Below are positions 46,493 to 58,033 of a stretch of DNA of 64,000 bases, one piece after another. Origin of the DNA: Batkoa obscura (lineage: Eukaryota; Entomophthoromycota; Entomophthoromycetes; Entomophthorales; Batkoaceae); contig JASVEC010000022.1 in NCBI GenBank assembly GCA_030770535.1, positions 124,001-188,000 on the forward strand. The letters are read 5' to 3'. The first letter of the stretch is position 1, and every line of letters starts with the position of its first letter. The notes beneath the pieces were generated by a model that had not been told where the DNA came from, made no database searches, and saw only the letters and a list, made by a program, of their open reading frames with translations. The translations under genes and the position numbers were made by a program.

Positions 46493-47509
46493 ATGGCAGA
46501 ATCAAGCAGTCATCAAGAAGAGGTCAATACTCCTGGAAACAATAAAGAAAATACAGTACATGTTAAATTGGTTTTACTAGGTAATTAAGGAACTCAAAGA
46601 AACTAAAAAATTTATTAAATTTTTATAAAAGGTGAGTCAGCGGTTGGAAAGTCAAGTTTATCTTTACGTTTTACTAGTGATGATTTTAAAGAAAACACAG
46701 AACCAACTATTGGATGTAATACATTTTTTCCCCTAAACTAGGCCTAAATTAATGTTAATTTATGTAGCTGCTTTTTTAACTAAAAAAATCAAACTTGGAG
46801 ATAAATCTATTAAATTTGAAATTTGGGATACTGCTGGTCAAGAGCGCTTTTCTTCATTGGCTCCAATGTATTATCGTAACGCTCAAGCTTCCATTGTCGT
46901 TTATGATATTACTAAGCCTGTAATAGCAACTTTTAGTTTCTTTTTAAATTATTAATCCCTACTTTTAGAGCTCTTTTAAAAAAGCAAAGCATTGGGTTCA
47001 TGAACTTACTCACCAAGCTAGCGCTAATGTTGTTATAGCATTAGCTGGAAATAAGTGTGATTTAGCTGAAAATGAAGCTTCTACTGAAACTACACAAGCT
47101 GGAGGAGAAAGTGAGGTTCCAGAGGAAGCTGCGGGGTCAGGAGAAGAAAATGAAGAAGTGCAAAAAAGTAGTGGACGTCAAGTGTCATTCGAAGAAGCAT
47201 CTAAATACGCTCAAGAGTTAGGTCTTATTCACTTTGAAACATCAGCAAAAACAGGATTGAATGTAACTGAGATTTTTAAAGAAATAGGTACGCATTAATT
47301 TTTTCATCAATAAATAAATTAACATTTGAATAGCCAAAAAAATCCCATTTGAGTCTTTAATGTCACGTACTACCCGTGCATCTGGATTGAACAGTGGCAA
47401 TGGTAGAATTGACTTACTTAGAGAGGGAGGAGGGGCTAATGCCTTTGGTATCAGCAGGGATTCTGAGAATGAGACACCTTTCGGAGGCAATAAGAATGGC
47501 TGTTGTTAA
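46493..47509 (+). CDS. RAB5: RAB5-type small GTPase
   Basis: About 272 residues from five exons (46493-46580, 46632-46715, 46768-46919, 46969-47287, 47334-47509), exact frame. G-box motifs: GESAVGKSS (P-loop), EPTIG/AAFLT-like switch [10 protein letters not shown] (switch II), GNKCDL, and ETSAKTG. The effector and interswitch sequences follow Rab5/Vps21/Ypt5. The C terminus NGCC should be doubly geranylgeranylated. The protein marks early endosomes. Unusual is an acidic insert of about 45 residues (roughly 145-190, rich in Glu, Thr and Gly) between NKCDL and the next helix, longer than in most RAB5s but in the place where fungal Ypt52-type proteins also expand. Upstream gene SHO1 is divergent. 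Confidence 0.93.
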
Positions 47510-48321
47510 ATTTTTTAAACTTATTTTAAGGACCTAAATGGTGACCAAATACTCTGGTCAATTAAACATTTATTTTTTATAAAATCAAATAATTGTTCTA
47601 TATTATTTAATCATTTGTGTTTAAACGATTTTTTTGGTGAAAATATTTATTTAGGGTTTTATTAGATATAAAAAATTTAAGAGTATTAGATAAGCTTACT
47701 ACTATCTGTCAAATAATTAGTAGTTTCAACGTGTAGCATCTAAATGCCAACTGCTGACATTATTCAAGTACAATACGTTCTGTTTATTTAAGGCCTATTA
47801 TTTGGGCAAACTATTCATTTAAATGCCAAATAATGCATTTTTGGAAAGGCTAAAAAGTAGATAAAAATAAGGTATCGTAAACTATAATGGGTGTTTTTGT
47901 TTTTAAACTTGAAATGCTTGATGAAAATATATAGCTGAATGTATATTGACTTATTTGATAAAATTTATAAAGGATATCTTTATATTTCACATTGAGATTC
48001 TAGACTCTTTGTTATAAGTAAATTAAACTTTACTAGCATGTTTATTATTCATGAAGTAATTATAAATTACGAAGTTGACAAAAATAATCTATTAATTTAT
48101 GTTAGGTGCCTATACAAACGCGTTTCAACTCATAACTAATTACCACCCTATTAATATAAAATATAAAATATTAAACTTCATTTGGCACACTTGATTTTAT
48201 ATTGAATGAATAAAACTTTATAACAAAATAAATAAGACTGTATAACTAAATAAATGAAAGAATGTTTAATTAAACAAAACATAAATTAGTTAAATAAAAT
48301 TAGTAGCAACGAATTACGAAT
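47510..48321. other. Convergent intergenic
   Basis: About 810 bases between converging genes. A short word TGGGTGTTTTTGTTTTTAAAC near 47,888 faintly recalls one MITE end. Nothing else is recognised. Confidence 0.4.
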
Positions 48322-50190
48322 TCATTCAATAAATTGGGTAACAGGAGCTCTTCCAAAGTTTTCTACTACCAACTTTTCTACCGTCTCATCAATAACTGAG
48401 CGACAGAACGCAACCGAGTCCCCAATTACGACTGTAGTGACCCAAATTGAAGGGAATTTCAAGACATTACCATTAACTCCCAAAAGCTGATACGTTTTAG
48501 GGAACTCTGACTTGAGTTTATTTTTAGTAAAACTATGATGGAAAGCTCTTATAGCTGAAGAAGCTTTCCAAAAAAGAAAATCGTTCACCTCACTCATATG
48601 ATTATAATAAGGATTTTTATAAACGTTTGCTTTTTTGATGATATTGATGGCAGTGGAATTGACGGAAGCTCTTAGTAAGTCTAATAAGGAAGTAACGTAA
48701 CTTGGTGGATTATCATATTCCAAGTTACTTTGTAATCGATCAATATAGTTGGAAGTTTCAGCCAATAATTGGAATTTAGACTTGAAGCTTTTTTTAGAGC
48801 TCTACCAATTAGGTTAGATTATTTAAATAAGTTGATAAATAAAAATGAATTTAATTACTAAATATGTTTGAAGAATCTCGACTTTAAGGATACCTGCTTC
48901 AACTAATTGAATATACCCTGCTTCTTTCGTTTTAGTCTCGTTTGAAATTGCATTTACATACCCTCGGTTACAGAACCTTGCTACGTTATCTAATAATCTA
49001 AATAGAGAGATAAAAATGAAATGCATAATATAAAAATCCAATTACCTTTCAACCCTTTCATCTGAAAATTCTACTTTACTTACCTCTTGTTCAACTGGAT
49101 TATATACTGAATCTTCTGAAGAAAACTTAACTTTGTTTTTCTCGATTGTTTTATCCTCTCCAAACTTTTTAAAGCTTAAAAATACCTTATCAAAGTACCT
49201 TTCTTTTTCTTCCATTACTGACTCCTTTGGCTTAGGAACTGAAATTACTATTAGATATGAAAACTTAAAGCAAAAAATAAACTTACTTGAGATTCTATAC
49301 AATTCATAATTATCAACAGCCCCTGGAAAAGATGGCCACAAAGCCTTTCTATATTCTTCTGGGGTTAATAGAGGTATACTCATCTCAGACAGAGGTCTTG
49401 GATTAAGTGTAATTTTATCTTTATACTGTACATTACATCTCTCATCCTTAAAATATACCCTAAAAGAATCCCCAACCGAACTCCTATCCGTGTATTTTGT
49501 AACCCCCTTTGGTATTTGATCCTTAAGCTTTTCAACCCTATTTGAGAAATGTAATTTTAACTCAGCATCTATAGCTCTAGGTTCATGGGCTCGAGGCTCT
49601 CGAGTTAGGGTAGGTTCTCGAACAGGTTCGCGACCATTGTTCCTTTGCCTTTGTGGCGAAGTACTTTTATTTCTATTATGTCTACGTTCTAGAGATCTTC
49701 CACTTTCATTCTCATTACGTGTACTTGTCCTACTGATAGCATGCCCATTAGGTCCATAGCTCCCATTGGTCATACGATTTGTTGATCTATAGGGGGACCT
49801 TTCTGAGTTTCGATGGCTGGCTCTATTAGTATTGGCTATTGGTGACCTTGGATATTCGTTTGTATACTCCTTACGTCGACTATTATTTGGTGATCTATAT
49901 GAATCTTTGTAACCATTTCTACTGTTTGAGTCTGCTCTGTAGCTTCTCCTGTCTGAATTTCTATCGTAATCTAGTTCGTTTTGATGTGGAGAGTTACGAT
50001 GCGAGTTAGCATGTCTGCTTCTATCGTAGTCCAAATCATTTTGACGTGGTGAATTACGATGCGAGTTGGTGTGCCTACCTCTATCATTGAGTTGAGGCTG
50101 TGGGTTCCTTTCATATCCACGATAAGTACCTTTTTGGCTAAAGGTGGGTTAAACTATAGCTAATTAAAACCCTAAATTCTATTACCTCAT
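48322..50190 (-). CDS. Arg/Ser-rich protein of unknown function
   Basis: Read as six exons: 50186-50190 (five bases, ATG-AG), 49287-50137, 49046-49238, 48859-48997 and 48322-48801, with an exact 1,668-base frame (555 residues), so five exons in all. The first ~185 residues are disordered and rich in Arg, Asn, Ser and Tyr, with tandem repeats of the kind HxNSHRNSPxQNxLDYDR (two clear units). From about residue 190 a conserved-looking globular part begins (KLHFSNRVEKLKDQIPKGV, then FKDERCNVQYKDKITLNPRP) and runs to the end. RS-like repeats suggest an RNA-related nuclear protein, but I do not recognise the folded domain. The five-base first exon rests on a good donor/acceptor pair and the lack of any upstream ATG in frame. 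Confidence 0.65.
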
Positions 50191-52010
50191 TGTAAAGCTT
50201 GCAAATAACAGCAACAAGTTTAAAGAATTGACTAATTTGTAGCTTAATTTTGGAATGAAGTGAAATTTAGTTTTCCATTAATTTATTATCTATGTGAAAT
50301 CTGCATACCAGTCCCTTAAATTAAAAGCTAACAAAATTGTTCCCAATTAAGGAAAATACCGCCAAAGTAGTCGCTTTGAACAGCATTGTTAGCCGAAATC
50401 AATCAAAATCTAGCCCCATCCAATCAGTTTTAGAATATGTTTGAAGATGTAGCCAATGTGTTAGTTCTGTAATATCATTTGTTCTTTTAATCTTATCTTG
50501 TTTAATGCTTTATACAACTATTCTAACTCTTTTTCGAAATTACTAATTGTTCATTTAAGAGCAAAATTTTATTAAAATATTACTGAAATTTAAATTTAAA
50601 TCAAAAATCAGCTAAATAGTTTGACCATAAAAATTATCACTAAATACTTCGAAAAAGAGTTAGAGCAGCTGTAACAAGTTAAAGTAAAAGCTTGTGGCTT
50701 GAATTAAAATATTGGGTCAATGCAGTATATCTCTCAGTAAAGGATACTGACTAGGTAGGTAGTTTTCCCTTTACTGCAAAAAAAATTCCCATTTTAGATG
50801 AAGTTTTATCCCAAATAAAAAAAATTATTTAGAATTAAAATAGAACTTATATGGGGATGTATTTTTTTAAGAATTTTATTAACAATCTTTCCACTTGAAT
50901 AGCGCTTAAAAGATGGAAAGAGTGATGAAGCCAAAAAAGCACCCCCATAAACTTTTAATAAGGCTAGGTCAGAGTTAGAGTTAGTGTTTGTATTTAATTA
51001 AATTTGATCAGCGATTTGTTTGATAAAAATCAATACTTCACCAAAAAAACTACCATCTACCCGATCAGTACCCCTACCATTTGTTTATTATTATATTTAA
51101 CATCTAATTTATTTACAAGTTAATGAATACTAAAGCTTCAAGTACCATAGCTTTTAAACTTGTATTCAAAAATGTAATAAACCTTAATACTAAAATTAAA
51201 CATAGTTTACTCAGTCTCATCTAGCTTCCCCTTAATAATAATTTCCGGAGTTATGTTTATACCTTCTCTTTAATATTTTACACATATGTTTCTTTACTTT
51301 AGTATGAGCTATGCAAAATTTCGTCAAACCTTTTTAAAATAATTATTTTTGATAAAAAATAATTGATCATACTTAAATTTTGGTATTTTATTAAATAACC
51401 ACATAAAAAGAATTAAATTTAAAAATAACTGAAAATAGATAGACTATTACTATCATGTAATATGATGCTGTTAGTATTGGGTATATTCACCTTTTTGGAT
51501 TTATTTGATTTAAAAATCCAATTGAATCACTTTCATAACTACGAGAACCTGTTTTATTGGATGTATTACTGATATTTCTAGAGTATTATATTAACAAAAT
51601 ATCAGACATATTAGAGCCATTGGTTGAATAGGGTCAATAATTAGCTAAACAATACCTTGGCTCTTTATATGCGCCACAATACAAGTGTATCAAGGTATAA
51701 ACCTCAATATGAGTGCTATATAAATGAACTATAGGCCTTATATTTTATATTGTAATGAACAACAAATGAAGAGACATAAAATGATATTGAAATTTTTTTG
51801 TAAAAGTTTATAAAAATACTATACCAATAATTTTAATAAGTCACTTAGATATACTTTGACTTACCTTTATTACTTATACTTAGCACTTTAATCTTATAGA
51901 TACAATTAATTGAATTGGTGGCTAAACATTTCTTAATCTTTAAAAGAAATAGAAAACAATATAAAGGAAATTATTTTAAAATGACTTGTACTGCAGTTTA
52001 TAGAGTTTAT
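50191..52010. other. Long intergenic region with MITE
   Basis: About 1.8 kb between the RS-rich gene and the third subtilisin gene. It contains MITE copy 7 (50852-50947). The remainder is AT-rich; no ORF, RNA gene or repeat recognised. Confidence 0.5.
50852..50947 (-). mobile_element. MITE copy 7
   Basis: 96-bp copy in reverse orientation: TGGGGATGTATTTTTTTAAG at left, GAAGCCAAAAAAGCACCCCCA at right, core CCACTTGAATAGCGCTTAAA. It is bordered by TA on both sides (TA-TGGGG, CCCCA-TA). Confidence 0.88.
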
Positions 52011-53168
52011 TTATACAACGCTATTGTATGCTAAGTAGTTCTTTGTGGTTGAACTAAACCCTTTAATAGCGTTTTTGGTAGAAGTGTTTTGAAGTTGAGC
52101 TTTAATTTGTGGGATAGTGTATGACCCTTGAGAATAATAATAAGCAGCGAGCCCAGCGACATGAGGGGTAGCCATAGAAGTTCCAGAAATGGTATTAGTA
52201 CCACCATTATTCCAGGTTGATAAAACACTGACACCTGGTGCAATAATATCGACACATTGACCATAGTTGGAAAACGAAGCCTTGTTATCATTAATATCAG
52301 AGGCACCAACAGTGAAAGCAGTTTGAGCAGAAGCTGGGGATACACCACAGGCATCTTTATTATCATTACCAGCTGCTACGACACATAATACACCGCTACT
52401 TGTAGCAGCATCAACAGCATTGTTAACTGAATCGATTTTGCCACCCCCTAAACTTGCGGAAATAATATTTCCTTTAGTACCACGACGATCTCCAGCTACC
52501 CAATTGAAGCCAGAAATAATACCACTCCAGGATCCTGAACCATTTTTGTCTAATACTTTAACGGCAACCATTGTGACCTTTTTGCTTACACCATAGGTGC
52601 GTGACCCTATAGTACCAGCACAATGAGTACCATGACCATTTTCATCACTGTTAGGACTTCCACTAATAAAATTGGCTCCCCATACGGCTCTGCCTTCAAA
52701 TTCTGGATGGCCAATGGCAATACCAGTATCAACAACATATACTACTACACCATTACCATCCCCATTATAAGTATAGGTGGATTTATTAGTGAACTGTCTT
52801 TGAGAAATACGAGCTAAACCCCATGGTGCGTTTGTTTGAACGGCTTGTATACTAACTTTACCATCAGTCTCAATAAAATCAACATCGGGAAGGTTTCTAA
52901 CTTTATCTAATATTTCTGGGGTAAATTTAGCATGGTACATCTTCCCAAGGTTCTTGTAAACATTTTTGATCTTGTTGTTATCACTACGGTCTTTGAATAA
53001 AGACTGAACAACATCCAAATGGGCATCAATAGTAGTACGAGTGTCCTTTTTTAGATTGATAATATATTCGTCTGGTATACTATTTTTCACTTGACGAAGT
53101 GGAGCTAACTCAGCAAAAATTGCTGAAATTAAACTGCCTGAAATGGCTAATATAGTGATAACTCTCAT
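52011..53168 (-). CDS. Secreted subtilisin (proteinase K-like), copy C
   Basis: Intronless S8 preproprotease of 385 residues. Signal peptide about 1-19, I9 propeptide (DEYIINLKK...YHAKF) about 33-105, catalytic domain with Asp147 (VVDTG), His182 (GHGTHCAGT), oxyanion Asn268 (AAGN) and Ser331 (GTSMATPH). All key residues are normal. It belongs to a different subgroup from copies A/B and is closest to copy D, which it faces head-to-head across 2.2 kb. An 86-base stretch around the active-site Ser (52159-52244) and a 44-base stretch are identical in DNA to copy D, although the genes differ widely elsewhere. Confidence 0.95.
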   Translation of the reverse strand: MRVITILAISGSLISAIFAELAPLRQVKNSIPDEYIINLKKDTRTTIDAHLDVVQSLFKDRSDNNKIKNVYKNLGKMYHAKFTPEILDKVRNLPDVDFIETDGKVSIQAVQTNAPWGLARISQRQFTNKSTYTYNGDGNGVVVYVVDTGIAIGHPEFEGRAVWGANFISGSPNSDENGHGTHCAGTIGSRTYGVSKKVTMVAVKVLDKNGSGSWSGIISGFNWVAGDRRGTKGNIISASLGGGKIDSVNNAVDAATSSGVLCVVAAGNDNKDACGVSPASAQTAFTVGASDINDNKASFSNYGQCVDIIAPGVSVLSTWNNGGTNTISGTSMATPHVAGLAAYYYSQGSYTIPQIKAQLQNTSTKNAIKGFSSTTKNYLAYNSVV

Positions 53169-55395
53169 AGTTGATGGATTTTATTGATGTTTGATGAATT
53201 CCGATTTTCTTATGTGTTATATATATTTTGTATTGCTGTACCTAAACATTTTTTAAATAATGTGTCTTTATTTTCAAATAGTACATGTCATCATAGTACC
53301 ATTTATTATTTATCCTTATTTTTATTTAATGGTCGAATAGGATATACTTAGCTTCAGGTGTTTCATTTAGTTAGCTTACTGTCTATAAGTTTTGTCAGGT
53401 GATGAGGCTATGTTTTATTATTTTTTAAACCGTAGAAAGTTACTAAATAAAATTAAAGTATTTTTATGCTATTTTACATATTTACTGATTTTTAACTTAA
53501 TAAGGCTCCATAATGAGATAAATTGTTTAATCAAATGAAAGTTTTATTCTTTGAATTATTTTATATTTGCGATTTTTTATTTATTTATTATCAATAAGCG
53601 TGATAGTCATAAAATAGTATAATCTTTAAGATATTTTAGTAAAGTCTATTATCAGTGCGACTTACTTCAGATGTTTATTATATAAAAATAGAAATAGAAA
53701 TATATCATTCTTAGGGATAGAATTTGATACTGAAGGTTTAAAAAAACAATGGAATTCTAGGTCTAATTTCTAGCCATAATTTAATATTCTGTTTTATTCC
53801 AATTGGTGGTTTAATTTTTGACTACCTGCAAAAAATAAGCCAAAATTTAAACTCAATTTTAAGGCCGGCTTTTTTGGCTCAAATTGTTTTTTATTAATTT
53901 AAAAACAGCATTAACTTAATAAAAACCTGCACAAAAAATGCACAAAAGCTGTTTATAAACACCATTAAATCAAAATACCTAATATTAAAACTGAATCAAC
54001 ATAAAACCAAATGAACAATAATATAAAAATCAATAAAATACCAGTTAACAACATGCATGAAGTTGTTCTTTTTACCTTATAAATGGAATTTCCGCTACTT
54101 TTAGGGAGTTCAAGTATTCCTGTCGATTTTAGACTATTAAATTATTGGAATCATGCGGAGATTTAGACTCCATGGCATGTGATTGAGTAATATTAAGGGT
54201 TGTAATTGTATTTTTTGTGTTTTCACTGGTTAATAACCATTGTTACAAAGGAAAAATTGATAAGTTTGGGCATTTGCACATAGCTATTATTATGATATAT
54301 GATGGTATCTTAGTTTGAACATGATCTTATTAGCTATTGTATCTTACAAATAGCACATTATGGAATAACTAGATCTAATTTAATAAATTAATCTGCTATA
54401 ATTGTCCATACCAAAGGTATTTTTATAAAAAAACCCGATAGCATGTTCGCGCTTTAATTATAAAGCTTATATTTAAAGCCTATTAATTGACAAAACCAAG
54501 TTACTAAATGAAATAATAGATTATTTACTCATATTGATAAATTTTAAAAGGCCCCTCCCTTTAATAAGTCATTGCAACCCAATGCTTGGGTATGGTTTTT
54601 TAAATTTTATTGCTAAATAAATAAATGTATCGAAATAAGCTTAGTTCTAACAGGAGAGTAGAATATATTTAAATAGAATAATAGAAAGTGATAAATTGCT
54701 AGGGGTGGGTTATGATATAATGGTTCATCTACGATAGTTTATATTAAAAGATAACTAAATGCTCGCTAGATATTTACGCTTTTTCTATATTTATAACTAT
54801 CTTGTAGTAAGTCAAAAATGTGACTATAAAGAAACATTCTAAAAACTACTCATAATAAAATAATATGAGGATATTTTTTTGGTTTCATCGCTTTTTCCAT
54901 TTTTTAAGCGCTATTTGAGCGGAAAGATAGTTAGTAAAATTCTTAAATACAAAAATACATCCCCATATATTATATTGACTTTAGAAGCAAAATAAATAGC
55001 AACTTTGTTATGATATAATTGGCACAAAACGTCAAATTTATTACTGGCTTCTAAAAAAATACATTCTTAAATATTTTGAGAGAAAACAATAATATACAGC
55101 ATGATAAAATTGTAACTAAGAATACATGTGCTAATCTTTACAATTATATTGTACATGCTAATAAAATATTATGATATAATAAAAATAAACTATTTAGTTA
55201 GTAAACTAGAGTGGGTAATAGTAAATAAATAAATGCACAATTAAATATGGCAAAAAATCTTAAATATTAATGACTTTTCAAATGATAAAGTCAAAATCAC
55301 CTGCAATATAAAAAAAGTAATAAGATAGGAGCAAAATATCTAGCTAAAGAAATATAGTAGTATAAAAATCCAAAATAAACAAATAAATAACAAAA
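53169..55395. promoter_or_regulatory. Divergent promoter region of subtilisin pair 2
   Basis: About 2.2 kb between the start codons of copies C and D, like the spacer of pair 1 in size and arrangement. It contains MITE copy 8 (54866-54965). No gene is recognised. Confidence 0.55.
54866..54965 (+). mobile_element. MITE copy 8
   Basis: 100-bp copy: TGAGGATATTTTTTTGGTTTC at left, AAAATACATCCCCA at right, core AAGCGCTATTTGAGCGGAAAG, TA on both sides. It lies in the spacer between divergent subtilisin genes, as copy 1 does. Confidence 0.87.
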
Positions 55396-56559
55396 ATGAA
55401 AATGAAAATCACAGCATTAATATTCGTTGCTTCCAATTTACTTTCTTTAGTTTATAGTGATACTGCACCACTTAAAATTGTAAAAGATACTATAGAAGGG
55501 GAATACATTATTAATTTAAAAAAAGGTACCCGTACTACATTGGATGCTCACATTCAATCAGTCAAATCCTTGTTTAACGGCCGTAGCAATGGTAATGAAA
55601 TTATCCAAGTATACCAACACATTGGAAATATGTATCATGCCAAATTCTCTAAAGATGTATTAGACAAAGTGCGTAACTTGACAGAAGTTGATTTCATTGA
55701 AAGTGATGGTAAAGCTCATGGCCAAACTGTTCAAAATAACGCTCCCTGGGGCTTAGCTCGTATCTCACAAAGACAATTCAATAATAAGTCTACTTATACT
55801 TACTCAGCTGATGGTAAAGGTGTAGTGGTTTATGTTGTTGACACTGGTGTTGCCGTTGGACATCCGGAATTTGAAGGCAGAGCCGTATGGGGTGCTAATT
55901 TCGTCAATGGAAGCCCTAACAGTGATGAAAATGGTCATGGTACTCATTGTGCTGGTACCGTAGGTTCGCGTACTTATGGGGTAGCTAAAAAAGTAAATAT
56001 TGTTGCTGTTAAAGTATTGGATAAAAACTCTAGTGGTTCATGGAGCTCAATCATTGCTGGGTTTAATTGGGTAGCTGGGGATCGTCGTGGTACTAAAGGA
56101 AATATTATTTCCGCAAGTTTAGGTGGTGGTAAGACTAATTCTGTTAATAATGCTGTTGATGCTGCTACAAGCAAAGGTGTATTGTCTGTTATTGCGGCCA
56201 TGAATGATAATTCAGATGCTTGTAATGTATCTCCAGCTTCTGCTGAGACTTCTTTTACTATTGCTGCTTCCGATGTAAATGACAGAAAAGCTTCATTTTC
56301 CAATTATGGAAAATGTGTCGATATGATTGCACCAGGTGTCAGTGTTTTATCAACCTGGAATAATGGTGGTACTAATACCATTTCTGGAACTTCTATGGCT
56401 ACCCCTCATGTTGCCGGTTTCGCAGCTACATTGTATTCTAGTAGCTCATATACTATTCCACAAATCAAGGCCTATATTCAAAATATTTCTACCAAAAATG
56501 CTATCTCTGGATTTAATTCCGATACCAAAAATTATCTACTCTTCAATGGTTCAGCATAA
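55396..56559 (+). CDS. Secreted subtilisin (proteinase K-like), copy D
   Basis: Intronless S8 preproprotease of 387 residues: signal peptide about 1-21, I9 propeptide, catalytic domain. Triad residues are Asp149 (VVDTG), His184 (GHGTHCAGT) and Ser333 (GTSMATPH). The oxyanion loop reads IAAMNDN instead of the near-invariant AAGN: the Gly before the oxyanion Asn is Met269. Gly here is conserved because of tight backbone geometry, so activity may be lowered or specificity altered. Propeptide and secretion signal are intact, arguing for a used gene. DNA identity to copy C is patchy, with 86-base (56326-56411) and 44-base (56080-56123) perfect blocks. Confidence 0.95.
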   Translation: MKMKITALIFVASNLLSLVYSDTAPLKIVKDTIEGEYIINLKKGTRTTLDAHIQSVKSLFNGRSNGNEIIQVYQHIGNMYHAKFSKDVLDKVRNLTEVDFIESDGKAHGQTVQNNAPWGLARISQRQFNNKSTYTYSADGKGVVVYVVDTGVAVGHPEFEGRAVWGANFVNGSPNSDENGHGTHCAGTVGSRTYGVAKKVNIVAVKVLDKNSSGSWSSIIAGFNWVAGDRRGTKGNIISASLGGGKTNSVNNAVDAATSKGVLSVIAAMNDNSDACNVSPASAETSFTIAASDVNDRKASFSNYGKCVDMIAPGVSVLSTWNNGGTNTISGTSMATPHVAGFAATLYSSSSYTIPQIKAYIQNISTKNAISGFNSDTKNYLLFNGSA

Positions 56560-56915
56560 ATAAAAACTTTTAATTGTATCGTATATCTTACTGGATAACA
56601 TTTGTATAATCTTACTTTTTGGTTTTAGTTTAATACATTTTCGAATAAGATTATTAAATTTTTATTATAAAAATCAAATTAATTTAAAAATAATTAATAA
56701 TCTATTTTTAATTTATATCAACTTATTCATAGTTAAAGACGAAACTTTTATTTATTTAATTATAAACATGAACTTTAAACTATATGATGGTTAAAAAGCA
56801 AATATAATATAGGTTGTCAAAAGCTATTAATTTTGGGATTAAAATATCTATTAAAATAGTTACTATGCCTTTAAAAGATTAAATTAAATTAATTCATATA
56901 ATTTATTACATGACA
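56560..56915. other. Convergent intergenic
   Basis: About 356 AT-rich bases between the ends of copy D and the ArfGAP gene. Nothing recognised. Confidence 0.4.
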
Positions 56916-57738
<823 letters not shown>

Positions 57739-58033
57739 CTTAAAAAATAATTAGGTCGATTTTTGATGTGTATTTATAATTTGATTATAAACCAATAATA
57801 TCCTGTGGAGTTTTTAAATCCAAAGATGAAATGATGATGTAGGTGTTAGAGTATGTCATTTATTAACCAGCTTTAGTATAGTTTAGATGTAATAGATTAT
57901 ATCTTAGATGTAATAAATTATAATTCATTTGATAAAAATAGTTATATGTAAAGATAATTTTATTTAAAAATTAAGAATTAAAGAGAATAGAATTCAATGG
58001 TTATGATTTAGTTATACAAAATGAATTATTTAA
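57739..58033. other. Intergenic
   Basis: About 295 bases between the ArfGAP start and chitin synthase end. AT-rich, nothing recognised. Confidence 0.35.
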
